A DNA stretch of 64,000 nt, from contig DYKO01000012.1 in assembly GCA_020722565.1 (NCBI GenBank), positions 28,739 through 92,738 of the forward strand. The letters run 5' to 3'. The stretch comes from Rikenella microfusus. GTDB lineage: Bacteria; Bacteroidota; Bacteroidia; Bacteroidales; Tenuifilaceae. Numbering within the stretch: the first letter of the stretch is position 1; each line of letters starts with the position of its first letter. Under the pieces are notes generated by a model. The model was given only the letters and a program-made list of their open reading frames with translations, was not told where the DNA came from and searched no databases. Shown here one piece after another: positions 1-8,627 of this stretch. The translations under genes were made by a program, and so were the position numbers.

Positions 1-25
1 AGGCAGCTCTTGTTCGGTAAATCCT

Positions 26-571
26 TTATCGAATCTGCTTTACAAGTTCCATCCCCCTTGTAAGAGCATCTTTGTTCATGGGTATAAGGTGATGGTGACG
101 TTGAGGAAGCGATTTTTCTAATCCTTTGGTTACATTTTCCAATTTTACGATGGGTTTAACCTTCAGGAAGGCTCCCAAAACAATCATATTAAATGTTTTA
201 GCATTTTTCAGGCGTGTAGCTTCTTCAACGGCCTCCACCTGATAAATGCTGATATCGGTGCGCTGTGGAGGACGTGTAATGCCATTGGGGTCATAAATAA
301 GAACACCACCTGGTTTTAGCATTTTCTCAAATTTATCCATGGATTGCTGGTTGAGAATAATGGCTGTATCGAATTCCTGAAGAATGGGGGAGCTGATACG
401 CATATCGCTAAGGATTACAGTAACATTAGCAGTACCACCACGCATCTCGGGACCATACGATGGCATCCATGCCACTTCCTGATCCTGCATGATGCCTGAA
501 TAGGCAAGTATCTTACCCATTGACAGTACGCCTTGCCCACCAAAACCGGCTATGATGATTTCTTCGGTCAT
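26..571 (-). CDS. 2-oxoacid:ferredoxin oxidoreductase, gamma subunit
   Basis: This is the gamma subunit of a multi-subunit 2-oxoacid:ferredoxin oxidoreductase, which oxidatively decarboxylates 2-oxoacids to acyl-CoA and reduces ferredoxin in the cytoplasm. The 181-residue length and the N-terminal glycine-rich motif GFGGQGV (residues 9-15) are typical, as is the PSYGPEMRGG segment of this domain. It is the last gene of a four-subunit set on the minus strand, 24 bp after the beta subunit. The substrate cannot be read from this subunit. Neighbour order and the alpha subunit suggest the branched-chain (VOR) or 2-oxoglutarate (KOR) type. The ATG start is well placed. Confidence 0.9.
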   Translation of the reverse strand: MTEEIIIAGFGGQGVLSMGKILAYSGIMQDQEVAWMPSYGPEMRGGTANVTVILSDMRISSPILQEFDTAIILNQQSMDKFEKMLKPGGVLIYDPNGITRPPQRTDISIYQVEAVEEATRLKNAKTFNMIVLGAFLKVKPIVKLENVTKGLEKSLPQRHHHLIPMNKDALTRGMELVKQIR

Positions 572-595
572 TTTTTTCCCTTTAAAGTTTTAAAA

Positions 596-1357
596 TTATT
601 CATCCTTAAAATCTCCAATTGGATAGAATGGGAACATATGTTCAACCATCCATTCATTTGCTTTAACAGGCGATAACTTCCATCCTGAGTTGCAGGTTGA
701 AACTACTTCGATAAACGAGGTTCCCTTCTTCTTCCCTACATTTTCAAATGCCTTTGTAATAGCTTTCTTAAGTTTACGAACCGCAGCAGGAGTATGGCCT
801 GATTGGCGGGTTACGTAACAGGTACCAGGGAGCTGGGCTATCAAATCGGTAATTTTTAAGGGATACCCGTTAAGTTCAACCTTTCGACCATAGGGTGTGG
901 TAGAGGTAGGCATGTCGAGTATAGATGTTGGGGCCATTTGTCCCCCGGTCATACCGTAAATGCCGTTGTTGATAAAAATAACCACAATATTCTCACCGCG
1001 GTTACAAGCATGAATGATTTCGGCAGTACCAATTGATGCAAGGTCGCCATCACCCTGGTAGGTAAATACATACTTATCGGGATACAATCGATTAATTGCG
1101 GTGGCAAGAGCAGGAGCTCTACCGTGGGCGGCCTCGTGCCAATCAATATCAATGTAGTTGTAGGCCAATACCGAGCAACCAACAGGAGCAACACCGATGG
1201 TTTTTTCTTGTATTCCCATCTCATCGATTACCTCTGCTAAAACTTTATGAACCACGCCATGGGTACATCCTGGGCAGTAGTGCATAATATTATCGGTTAG
1301 AAGTTTGGTTTTACCGTAAACCAAGTTTTCTTCCTTAATTATATCCTTAACATCCAT
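596..1357 (-). CDS. 2-oxoacid:ferredoxin oxidoreductase, beta (TPP) subunit
   Basis: This is the thiamine pyrophosphate-binding catalytic subunit of the oxidoreductase. The TPP/Mg signature is GDGDLASIG (from about residue 102) followed by NNGIYGMTGGQ. The N-terminal CPGCTHG motif (about residues 28-34) is the usual start of this subunit. The 253 residues match the short beta subunits of VOR/KOR enzymes, which carry no ferredoxin domain because a separate small ferredoxin subunit is encoded upstream. It lies 4 bp after the alpha gene and is probably translated from the same mRNA. Substrate preference (branched-chain 2-oxoacids or 2-oxoglutarate) is an inference from family and context. Confidence 0.92.
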   Translation of the reverse strand: MDVKDIIKEENLVYGKTKLLTDNIMHYCPGCTHGVVHKVLAEVIDEMGIQEKTIGVAPVGCSVLAYNYIDIDWHEAAHGRAPALATAINRLYPDKYVFTYQGDGDLASIGTAEIIHACNRGENIVVIFINNGIYGMTGGQMAPTSILDMPTSTTPYGRKVELNGYPLKITDLIAQLPGTCYVTRQSGHTPAAVRKLKKAITKAFENVGKKKGTSFIEVVSTCNSGWKLSPVKANEWMVEHMFPFYPIGDFKDE

Positions 1358-1361
1358 TTTT

Positions 1362-2447
1362 TTATCCTTTTATAATTTTTTCTTCCAAAGCAGCAACCAC
1401 TTCATTGGGTGTGGCAATAACACCACCCATTCTACCAAAGTGTTCTACCTTAACTTTACCATCAACAGCAAGACGAACGTCCTCAACCATTTGTCCTGCA
1501 CTCATTTCAACGGCAAGAATACCCTTAACCTGTCCCAGCATTTCCCTAATTGCCTTGGTGGGGTAAGGGAACAGGGTTATGGGACGAAGCAATCCAACCT
1601 TTATGCCTTTTTCACGAGCCAAATCAACAGCTTTTTGGCAAATACGGCTAGCTGACCCATAGGCAACAAGGAGATATTCTGCGTCGTCGCAAGCAATCTT
1701 TTCAAAACGGACCTCCTTTTCCTCTATCTCACGGTACTTTTTCTGGAGCTTGAGGTTAAATTGTTCCTGACGGTAGGGATCAAGATCGAGTGAGGTAATA
1801 ATATTCCTGGGACGATCATGGGTTTTACCAGTGGTTGCCCATGAACCGTAACGAGCCACTATTTCCTCATTGGTAAGACGGGGCTTGTAAGACCCTAACT
1901 GAACCTTTTCCATCATTTGGCCTATGACACCATCGGAAAGGATGAGGGCTGGGTTACGATACTTGAAAGCCAGTTCAAAGCCAAGATTTACAAAATCGTA
2001 CATTTCCTGAACGGATGCCGGAGCCAGAACAATAAGTCGATAATCGCCATGTCCGCCACCCTTTACTGACTGGAAGTAGTCGCTCTGGGCAGGTTGAATG
2101 GTACCCAATCCAGGGCCCCCACGAACCACATTAACAATAAGACAAGGAAGTTCAGCGCCTGCAATGTATGATATACCCTCCTGTTTCAAGCTAATACCAG
2201 GGCTAGACGATGAGGTCATTACCTTTTTGCCACATCCAGCACCACCATAAACCATGTTTATTGCAGCCACCTCGCTTTCGGCCTGAAGCACAATCATCCC
2301 TGTTTCATCCCAGGGTTTACGGGCCATTAAAGTTTCAAGTACCTCCGATTGAGGGGTAATAGGGTATCCGAAATATGCATCACAACCGCAACGTATGGCT
2401 GCCTCTGCAATAGCTTCGTTACCCTTCATCAATTTATAATCTGCCAT
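1362..2447 (-). CDS. vorB: 2-oxoacid:ferredoxin oxidoreductase, alpha subunit (VorB-like)
   Basis: This is the alpha subunit (pyruvate-ferredoxin oxidoreductase domains I and II) of the same complex. The N-terminus MKGNEAIAEAAIRCGCDAYFGYPITPQSEVLE is characteristic, with the conserved GYPITP segment at about residues 27-32. The motif SSSSPGISLKQEG follows. The length of 361 residues is usual for proteins labelled VorB (3-methyl-2-oxobutanoate oxidoreductase) in Bacteroidota. It sits between the small ferredoxin gene (36 bp upstream) and the beta gene (4 bp downstream). An aminotransferase heads the cluster, which fits a route from branched-chain or aromatic amino acids to acyl-CoA. A 2-oxoglutarate-specific enzyme remains possible. 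Confidence 0.85.
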   Translation of the reverse strand: MADYKLMKGNEAIAEAAIRCGCDAYFGYPITPQSEVLETLMARKPWDETGMIVLQAESEVAAINMVYGGAGCGKKVMTSSSSPGISLKQEGISYIAGAELPCLIVNVVRGGPGLGTIQPAQSDYFQSVKGGGHGDYRLIVLAPASVQEMYDFVNLGFELAFKYRNPALILSDGVIGQMMEKVQLGSYKPRLTNEEIVARYGSWATTGKTHDRPRNIITSLDLDPYRQEQFNLKLQKKYREIEEKEVRFEKIACDDAEYLLVAYGSASRICQKAVDLAREKGIKVGLLRPITLFPYPTKAIREMLGQVKGILAVEMSAGQMVEDVRLAVDGKVKVEHFGRMGGVIATPNEVVAALEEKIIKG

Positions 2448-2483
2448 TTTTTTAACTGTTTAATTTTTTTTACCACTGTTGTA

Positions 2484-2720
2484 TTAAACGTTTGCTTCGG
2501 TATTAACCTTATAAACCGTTATTACGGTATCGGGACAAACAATAGCGCAGTTTGCGCAGCCAATACAAGCGTCGGGATTGGCCATGTAGGCATAGTTGTA
2601 GCCTTTGCCGTTTACCTCTTTTGCCAAGTCAATAACCTTTGACGGACAGGCAACCACGCAAAGGCCGCAACCCTTACACTTTTCTACATCGACCACAATT
2701 GCTCCTCTAACTTTTGCCAT
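2484..2720 (-). CDS. Ferredoxin-type (2x[4Fe-4S]) delta subunit
   Basis: This 78-residue iron-sulfur subunit carries two canonical four-cysteine motifs, CKGCGLCVVACP and CIGCANCAIVCP. It should bind two [4Fe-4S] clusters and pass electrons from the TPP site to free ferredoxin. A separate delta subunit is expected because the beta subunit has no ferredoxin domain. It is the first gene of the four oxidoreductase subunits and lies 30 bp downstream of the aminotransferase. The order delta-alpha-beta-gamma is a recognised arrangement for VOR/KOR enzymes of anaerobes. Confidence 0.93.
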   Translation of the reverse strand: MAKVRGAIVVDVEKCKGCGLCVVACPSKVIDLAKEVNGKGYNYAYMANPDACIGCANCAIVCPDTVITVYKVNTEANV

Positions 2721-2750
2721 TTTAGTTTGATTTGTAGTTATACAATTTGG

Positions 2751-4070
2751 TTAACTATTTGTATGATCAACATGAAAACGTTTAAGCCTTTCTTCTAAAT
2801 CGGGGAATTGACTACTTTGAACCTGCGAAACACAGGCCCTAAGCCCTTCGGTTCGTTCGCTGCCGGTTATGGCAAGCGATATGGCGCTAATTCCATAATA
2901 GAGTAATTCCTCAATAAGTTGTTCCCCACTAAGTCCGGGATACGATATGGTAAAGTAGAAACCATCGGCCAATGGTTTGTCTTCATCCATATCATATACT
3001 ATTTTAAAGCCATTATCGGTAAAGAGTTTTTTCATTATTTTGGCTTTCGCACCATATTCCCTAACGCTTTCAACAAAATTTAAATTTCCGTCGTTGGCAG
3101 CCTTTAGCATGGCCGCAAGACCATACTGTGTGGAGTGGCAAACACCAGATGATAGAGAGTAAACCGCCCCATACAACATGGCGTAGCCAAATTCATCGGA
3201 TGAGAAAAACCTTTTTAAATCGGGGAAGCGACGTTTATACAACTCATTACCAATAACCATAGTCCCTATGCGCTGACCAGCGTATGAAAAGACTTTTGAA
3301 CTCGATATCAGCATTAGCCAATTATTTGTATAGTTGGCTACTGTGGGTTGATAAGGTGGTACACCGGGTTTCGAGAGATCCCTTCTGAAATCCATGGCAA
3401 AGTAAGCTAAATCTTCAATAACTATAGCATCGTAGGCAGTTGCCAGTTCGCCAATTATTTGGAGCTCCTTTTCGGTAAAACAAATCCACGATGGGTTGTT
3501 GGGATTAGAATACAGTATGGCCGATATGTTACCCTTTTTAAGATACGACTCCAATTTATCGCGTAGCTTATCGCCCCTGAAATTATACACATCAAAGGTT
3601 TCGTAACTCATGCCAAGTACTCGCAGCTGTTGCTTTTGAACCGGAAATCCTGGATCAATAAAAAGAACAGTATCTTTAGCAGCATTACAACGGTTAACAA
3701 CCAGAAAAGTTGCCATGGCACCCTGCATGGAACCAACGGTAGGGATACAGCCCTGTTCGCTAACATCTATATTTATGAAATTCTTTACAAATCTTGCTAT
3801 TTCCCTTTTGAGCTCGGGTACTCCATCAATCATGGGGTATTTTGAGGCTACACCGCGACGTAAGGCATCAATTTCAGCCTCAATGCCAATTTGTGAGGGC
3901 TCCAGACCCGGCACCCCCATTTCCATACGTACATATTTAATCCCTGTAGCCTGCTCAATTTCATTTACAAGCCTAACCAGTTCGCGTATCGAAGCTTTAC
4001 CTAAAACAGATAGCCGAGATTCCTGAATCTTTTGCTTTACAATATCAAGGGGAATGGGTGTCGTTTTCAT
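2751..4070 (-). CDS. PLP-dependent aminotransferase (class I/II)
   Basis: This is a fold-type I aminotransferase of 439 residues. The PLP-lysine region reads SSSKVFSYAGQRIG, a variant of the family SxSKxxxxxGxRxG pattern. The asparagine cluster YSNPNNPSW and the aspartate segment VIEDLAYF correspond to cofactor-contact regions. No signal peptide is present. It is the first gene of a likely operon with the four-subunit 2-oxoacid:ferredoxin oxidoreductase. A plausible role is to convert an amino acid to its 2-oxoacid for that enzyme. This is an inference from position; the substrate is not visible in the sequence. Confidence 0.85.
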   Translation of the reverse strand: MKTTPIPLDIVKQKIQESRLSVLGKASIRELVRLVNEIEQATGIKYVRMEMGVPGLEPSQIGIEAEIDALRRGVASKYPMIDGVPELKREIARFVKNFINIDVSEQGCIPTVGSMQGAMATFLVVNRCNAAKDTVLFIDPGFPVQKQQLRVLGMSYETFDVYNFRGDKLRDKLESYLKKGNISAILYSNPNNPSWICFTEKELQIIGELATAYDAIVIEDLAYFAMDFRRDLSKPGVPPYQPTVANYTNNWLMLISSSKVFSYAGQRIGTMVIGNELYKRRFPDLKRFFSSDEFGYAMLYGAVYSLSSGVCHSTQYGLAAMLKAANDGNLNFVESVREYGAKAKIMKKLFTDNGFKIVYDMDEDKPLADGFYFTISYPGLSGEQLIEELLYYGISAISLAITGSERTEGLRACVSQVQSSQFPDLEERLKRFHVDHTNS

Positions 4071-4334
4071 GTACTTGTTATTCTATATTGATACCTAATA
4101 CATTGCAGTCATTATGTTCAACAAGTGTGATTTTCGAATCAACTCACAATTTTACAAAAAAATCTTTTATTCTATCACAAAAATCTAAAAAAATGTAATA
4201 ATCTGTTATTATTTTAAATTGATAATGAAAATATTTTTGAAAAACAGCCGACTTATACTTATAGAATGTTAATAAAATAAGCCCCAATAAAAAATGTGTG
4301 TATCAAAACCTCCTGTACATACCGTACATAGATT
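4071..4334. other. Intergenic region upstream of the aminotransferase operon
   Basis: AT-rich stretch without a convincing ORF. It must hold the promoter of the minus-strand aminotransferase/oxidoreductase operon. One -7-like element (TAAAATTG on the minus strand) is present, but the nearest TTTG is 23 bp away, so I do not call the promoter. Confidence 0.5.
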
Positions 4335-4374
4335 AAAAAAAGAGGGTGCCTAAAACCTCATCGACACCCTCTTT
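4335..4374 (-). terminator. Rho-independent terminator of the T9SS cargo gene
   Basis: A 10-bp perfect stem (AAAGAGGGTG / CACCCTCTTT) with a 16-nt loop is followed on the minus strand by a T run. It lies just past the stop codon of the 907-residue secreted protein. Confidence 0.85.
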
Positions 4375-4390
4375 GATTATCTATTTGGTA

Positions 4391-7114
4391 TTATTGCTTT
4401 ATTAACTTATGAGTGGAGTATCCCTTGCGGGTTATTAACTTAACAATGAACAAACCCTTGGGTAAGTGACTCAAGTTTACCCGATTTTCGGTTTGCCTGC
4501 GGTTATAAACTATTTTACCGTTAATATCAAAAATAAGTATGGTATAATCATCGGTGAAGGAGATATCAATGAAATCAGTTGCTGGGTTGGGATAAATACT
4601 CGGACTTATTTGATTATGCTCAGTACCAATTCCAAGCGGTGTTAAATTTACGGTAACAAATGAATCGTCGTTCCAAAGATTAAATGTACCTGTATAGGTA
4701 TAGTAGTCTTTAACCGAAACAGAATAGGGTATGTTACTCCCAAATGGCTGGTATGAATATGCATAACCACTAATGTTGGTATAAACGGTATCGCTATTAT
4801 TTACTACTATATTTGCATTTATAATTGGACTACCCTTGGAGGTTACATAAAACGTCACTCGGTAGTATTCGGGTTGCATTTTTACAGTAAAAGTGGAATC
4901 GGAATCAAGATTTATGTATATGGATCCGGGGAAGTAATTATCTACATACACGCTCCCCGTTATTGCTCCGGGAAGTAAACCGTTAAATGTACATATGCCC
5001 TCACTATTAGTATTAAGAGCACCATAATCATCAATTCTTACCTTAGCATTAGGAATATTTACATCATAGTTATCCTTTACAGCAACCGTCAAATTGTAAG
5101 TAGCTGCAGCCTCCATGTATATGGTAATTAAGGTATCGCTATTGTTTACAACAACTTCATCAAAGTTTTGCATTTTGTAATTTGACAGCAAAACATTTAC
5201 AGGATATACCCCATTTGGCAGGGATAGGCTATCCTCACCATTCTGGTTAGTTGTAAGCTGATATGGGTAAGAAATTATTATTGCATTCTGCAAGGGGGTC
5301 TCGCTAACATCCAAAACCCTGAACTTAACCTTATAGTTTTTTTGGAGCGAATCAATTATAACAACATCCTGGGAGAACACCGAAAATTTTTTATCAATAG
5401 AATAGTATCCTGAGGAATCGATTCTATAGGTGTATTGACCATTGTCTAATTTGATGGATACCTGACCCTGGTCATTGGTGCGGAGCGTTGAATCGATCTC
5501 AGAAATTTTAATTTTTACATTTGTTGCGGGCTCTTTTTGTTGATTGAGAATACTAAAATAAACTGTTGGATTTTGGACAGGTGCACCGATTATTGCTCTT
5601 ATTGCAAGATTACCAATGGATTGATTTGACATTAGCGAAACGTTAAAGGGATAATAGTTTACTGTTTTCCAGAAGAAACCGTATGAATTTCCATCGTATC
5701 CTATACCTAAAGGCAAATCAGTTGTTTGAATAACATTAATGTAGTATTTAAAGCCGGGTTTACAGTATATAGGTTTGGAAAAGATGTAATCCCCGGTCCC
5801 TCCCAGAACAGAAAAACTTTTTTGGAATACTTCCATAGCCACTGACCGAGCATCATTGGGTAGAGCCGGATTAACTTCAAGCACCTCAATGTAAAAATTA
5901 AGTGGATAATTTTCTTCAATTGTCCCAGGATTGTTTCCCCATCCTATTTGAGCTCCTTTTATAAAGCATGTCTTATTAATTTCGAATAAATTTCCAACTG
6001 CAGTACTATTACCAAAAGAAATTCCTCCTACTACTCCCCGATCAGTTGAGTAAATATCATTGGTAATCTCAAAAGAGGTTTCATCGCTATTATTTTCAGT
6101 GATGGTATCAGGTGGAGTAGCTGCAGCTATGGAAATGGTGTAGCTGTCAATATTTGGTTTAACTAATAATTTGTCGTTAAAAACAACTACTCGTTGGTCG
6201 CCAGTTTCCAAAGTATCACTAATTTTTATAGTTGAAGAGAATCCAGAAACCTTATCACAACTCGAAGAAATAGTTAACGTGTCGGTTAGCCTATTCCCAA
6301 GGTTATATACTGATGTTTTAATATTTAAAAGTAGTGAATCAAAAGTAGTATAAGGGACTTTAGAGTAAGTAAGGGGTATGGCTGTCAATTGAATATCAGG
6401 AATATTAAGGTTTGTAATGGTAACATCATCTAAGGCAAGTTGGGTTCCCATGTTTTGATTATTTCGGTTTTCATAAACAAAGGCAAGCCTGATATTTTTG
6501 CCTGCATAATCCAATAACGAGATGTTAATTAGCGTTTTGTACTGGTTGGGTATGGATGTGATGGAATCCTTTCCTAGGTATAATAAGGTATCCAATGATT
6601 GATTATCAACATTGTAAACAAGGGTGTAAAAATTGGTAATATAGTTTTGGGTATAGTTGCTATAGTACCAAAGCCAGAATCTAAGAAATGTTTCATGATC
6701 AGCTGGAATGGCTAGGGTATCCAAGCTTATAAGCCAAGTGAAGTCTGGTGCCGTGTATGATATTGCCACAGAGCCCTCACCGTGTTTGATGTATGTTGCT
6801 CCATTTCCATTGAAACTTTGAGGGGTGCACCAGAACCACTTTGGGGTTGATGCTTCGGTTACCGCTTGAAAATCAAGTGAGCCACTCCTGAGAATTTCCC
6901 ATTTCTGGGTTAACTGGTAACCATCTCCTTCAAAATCATCATAAAATAAAGACAAGGTTGGGGTACCGTTACCCTTATGGAATTGGTTATATTTATGCTG
7001 ATTTACACGGTAAACGGTTTTGTTACCAAATGGCATTCTTTCGTTTTGTGCCATAGAAGCGACATAGATTATCGAAAGCAGGAAAAGAGATATAAATCTT
7101 TTCATAAATTTCAT
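4391..7114 (-). CDS. Secreted T9SS cargo with tandem carboxypeptidase-regulatory-like domains
   Basis: A 907-residue exported protein. It has an N-terminal signal peptide (KRFISLFLLSIIYVASMAQ) and a C-terminal T9SS type A sorting domain (SIYPNPATDFIDISF...LPKGLFIVKL...HKLIKQ). It should therefore cross the outer membrane by the type IX system and be anchored or released. The first ~240 residues resemble a jelly-roll/MAM-like beta domain (DDFEGDGYQLTQKWE). Residues ~540-830 contain about four repeats of a carboxypeptidase-D regulatory-like fold, each with a TNxxGxxSxxLPNGxY-type turn (for example TNQNGEDSLSLPNG, TNDQGQVSIKLDNG). No catalytic motif was found. A binding or adhesive role is inferred. 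It stands alone with its own terminator. Confidence 0.8.
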   Translation of the reverse strand: MKFMKRFISLFLLSIIYVASMAQNERMPFGNKTVYRVNQHKYNQFHKGNGTPTLSLFYDDFEGDGYQLTQKWEILRSGSLDFQAVTEASTPKWFWCTPQSFNGNGATYIKHGEGSVAISYTAPDFTWLISLDTLAIPADHETFLRFWLWYYSNYTQNYITNFYTLVYNVDNQSLDTLLYLGKDSITSIPNQYKTLINISLLDYAGKNIRLAFVYENRNNQNMGTQLALDDVTITNLNIPDIQLTAIPLTYSKVPYTTFDSLLLNIKTSVYNLGNRLTDTLTISSSCDKVSGFSSTIKISDTLETGDQRVVVFNDKLLVKPNIDSYTISIAAATPPDTITENNSDETSFEITNDIYSTDRGVVGGISFGNSTAVGNLFEINKTCFIKGAQIGWGNNPGTIEENYPLNFYIEVLEVNPALPNDARSVAMEVFQKSFSVLGGTGDYIFSKPIYCKPGFKYYINVIQTTDLPLGIGYDGNSYGFFWKTVNYYPFNVSLMSNQSIGNLAIRAIIGAPVQNPTVYFSILNQQKEPATNVKIKISEIDSTLRTNDQGQVSIKLDNGQYTYRIDSSGYYSIDKKFSVFSQDVVIIDSLQKNYKVKFRVLDVSETPLQNAIIISYPYQLTTNQNGEDSLSLPNGVYPVNVLLSNYKMQNFDEVVVNNSDTLITIYMEAAATYNLTVAVKDNYDVNIPNAKVRIDDYGALNTNSEGICTFNGLLPGAITGSVYVDNYFPGSIYINLDSDSTFTVKMQPEYYRVTFYVTSKGSPIINANIVVNNSDTVYTNISGYAYSYQPFGSNIPYSVSVKDYYTYTGTFNLWNDDSFVTVNLTPLGIGTEHNQISPSIYPNPATDFIDISFTDDYTILIFDINGKIVYNRRQTENRVNLSHLPKGLFIVKLITRKGYSTHKLIKQ

Positions 7115-7171
7115 TTTTTATGATTTAAGTTATACTCAAATTAGGAATAAAGGTATAAAAAAAAGTGTAAT

Positions 7172-7204
7172 AAAAAAACCCGTAGCTGAAATCTACGGGT
7201 TTTT
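7172..7204 (-). terminator. Rho-independent terminator of the Cys/Met lyase gene
   Basis: Stem AACCCGTAG / CTACGGGTT extended by an A-run/T-run pair. It sits directly downstream (minus strand) of the PLP lyase and upstream of the T9SS cargo gene, so it separates the two transcription units. Confidence 0.85.
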
Positions 7205-7222
7205 CGGAATACAAAGCGATGA

Positions 7223-8404
7223 TTATATTTTTGCCAAAGCCTGATCTAAATCGGCAATTATATCCTCAACATCCTCAATGCCAACAGAAAAACGAACGAG
7301 ACCGTCGGTGATATTTGCCTTTAACCTTGCATCAGGACTTATTTTTGAGTGGGTCATTGATGCAGGATGCTGAATCAGCGTTTCAACACCACCAAGTGAG
7401 ACCGCTAGCATAGCCAACCCTACATTGTTCATAAGGGTTTTCCCTGCATCAATTCCTCCTTTAAGTTCAAAGCTAATCATAGTACCAGGACCCTTCATTT
7501 GCTTCTTAGCAAGTTCGTATTGGGGGTGCGATTTGAGCCCAGGATACTTAACCCATTCTATTTTTGGGTGATTCTCAAGGTATTCTGCTACTTTTTGAGC
7601 ATTTTGCTGAGCACGCTCAACACGAAGAGCTAGAGTTTTAATCCCACGGAGTACCATGAAAGCCTGATGTGGATCCATATTACAACCCATATTCACCATG
7701 GCAGGCCGAACAATTTTGTAAAGTTCTTCGGTTTTGGTAACAATAATACCTGCCACAATATCGGCATGACCGTTTAGGAATTTAGTCATGGAGTGGAATA
7801 CCACATCAGCACCAAGGTCAAGAGGTTTCTGGAGGTAAGGACTGCAGAATGTGTTGTCCACCACCACAACCAAACCGTGTCTATGTGCCAATTCCGATGC
7901 TGCCTTTATATTGGTAATAACCATTGTAGGATTGGTAGGACTTTCAAGGTAAAGCATGCGGGTATTTGGCTTTATGGCAGCTTCAATGTTTTCCAGCTTC
8001 GATGTATCAATATAGGTGCTCTCAACACCAAAACGTTTGAAGTAGGTTTCCATAATTACGCGCGAGGGTCCATATACAGCATTTGTGCTAACTATATGAT
8101 CGCCTGCCTTCAAAAAAGCCACGTAAATTGATGAAACTGCTCCCATTCCCGAAGCTGTGGCTATCCCACCAAAGCCATTTTCCAGAATGGCCACCTGACG
8201 CTCAAGCGTTGAAATGGTGGGATTACCAATTCGGGTGTAGATGTAACCATCGCTTTCACCAGCAAAACACTTTGCCCCCTCATCTGCATTTTCAAATGCA
8301 AATGTTGATGTTTGGTAAATGGGTACCGTTGCGCTCCCCAGGGGATCTGGCTCCATGCCTCCATGTATGAGAAGGCTGTTAAATCCTAATTTCTCGTTAT
8401 GCAT
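7223..8404 (-). CDS. Cys/Met metabolism PLP enzyme (gamma-lyase/gamma-synthase family)
   Basis: A 393-residue PLP enzyme of the trans-sulfuration family. The PLP lysine lies in SMTKFLNGHADIVAG (K208), and the phosphate-contact motif YTRIGNPT is at 56-63. Family members cleave or form C-S bonds in methionine, cystathionine, homocysteine or cysteine. The residue after YG (P113) corresponds to the cysteine that marks true methionine gamma-lyases (YGC), so cystathionine gamma-lyase or gamma-synthase activity is at least as likely. It is monocistronic, with its own terminator. No sulfur-metabolism neighbours are present to narrow the substrate. Confidence 0.85.
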   Translation of the reverse strand: MHNEKLGFNSLLIHGGMEPDPLGSATVPIYQTSTFAFENADEGAKCFAGESDGYIYTRIGNPTISTLERQVAILENGFGGIATASGMGAVSSIYVAFLKAGDHIVSTNAVYGPSRVIMETYFKRFGVESTYIDTSKLENIEAAIKPNTRMLYLESPTNPTMVITNIKAASELAHRHGLVVVVDNTFCSPYLQKPLDLGADVVFHSMTKFLNGHADIVAGIIVTKTEELYKIVRPAMVNMGCNMDPHQAFMVLRGIKTLALRVERAQQNAQKVAEYLENHPKIEWVKYPGLKSHPQYELAKKQMKGPGTMISFELKGGIDAGKTLMNNVGLAMLAVSLGGVETLIQHPASMTHSKISPDARLKANITDGLVRFSVGIEDVEDIIADLDQALAKI

Positions 8405-8569
8405 TGGATATGTGCTTTAAAATGATTTTTTTAAATTCTTACCCTGCAAAGGTTGTAATCTTTTCTTAAAAAATGAATATCTTGAATATTTTTAAGGCGA
8501 CATGATTCTAACATGCCAACTAAAACATCGAAACTTCTTTCCACTAATATTCCGTGGGTATTCCTACTT

Positions 8570-8601
8570 TTTGGGTATATTACATCTATTAGCTAATTTC
8601 G
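8570..8601 (+). promoter_or_regulatory. Bacteroidota-type promoter for the nucleoid-associated protein
   Basis: TTTG (8570-8573), 20-bp spacer, TAATTTCG (8594-8601). This matches the TTTG/TAnnTTTG consensus with one mismatch. The start codon lies 26 bp downstream of the -7 element. Confidence 0.6.
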
Positions 8602-8627
8602 TTGGATAAAATACACTCGTTAAAAAA

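Noticed and set aside
949-1287. Overlapping ORFs within the oxidoreductase beta gene
   Set aside because: They are other-frame shadows of a clearly conserved gene.
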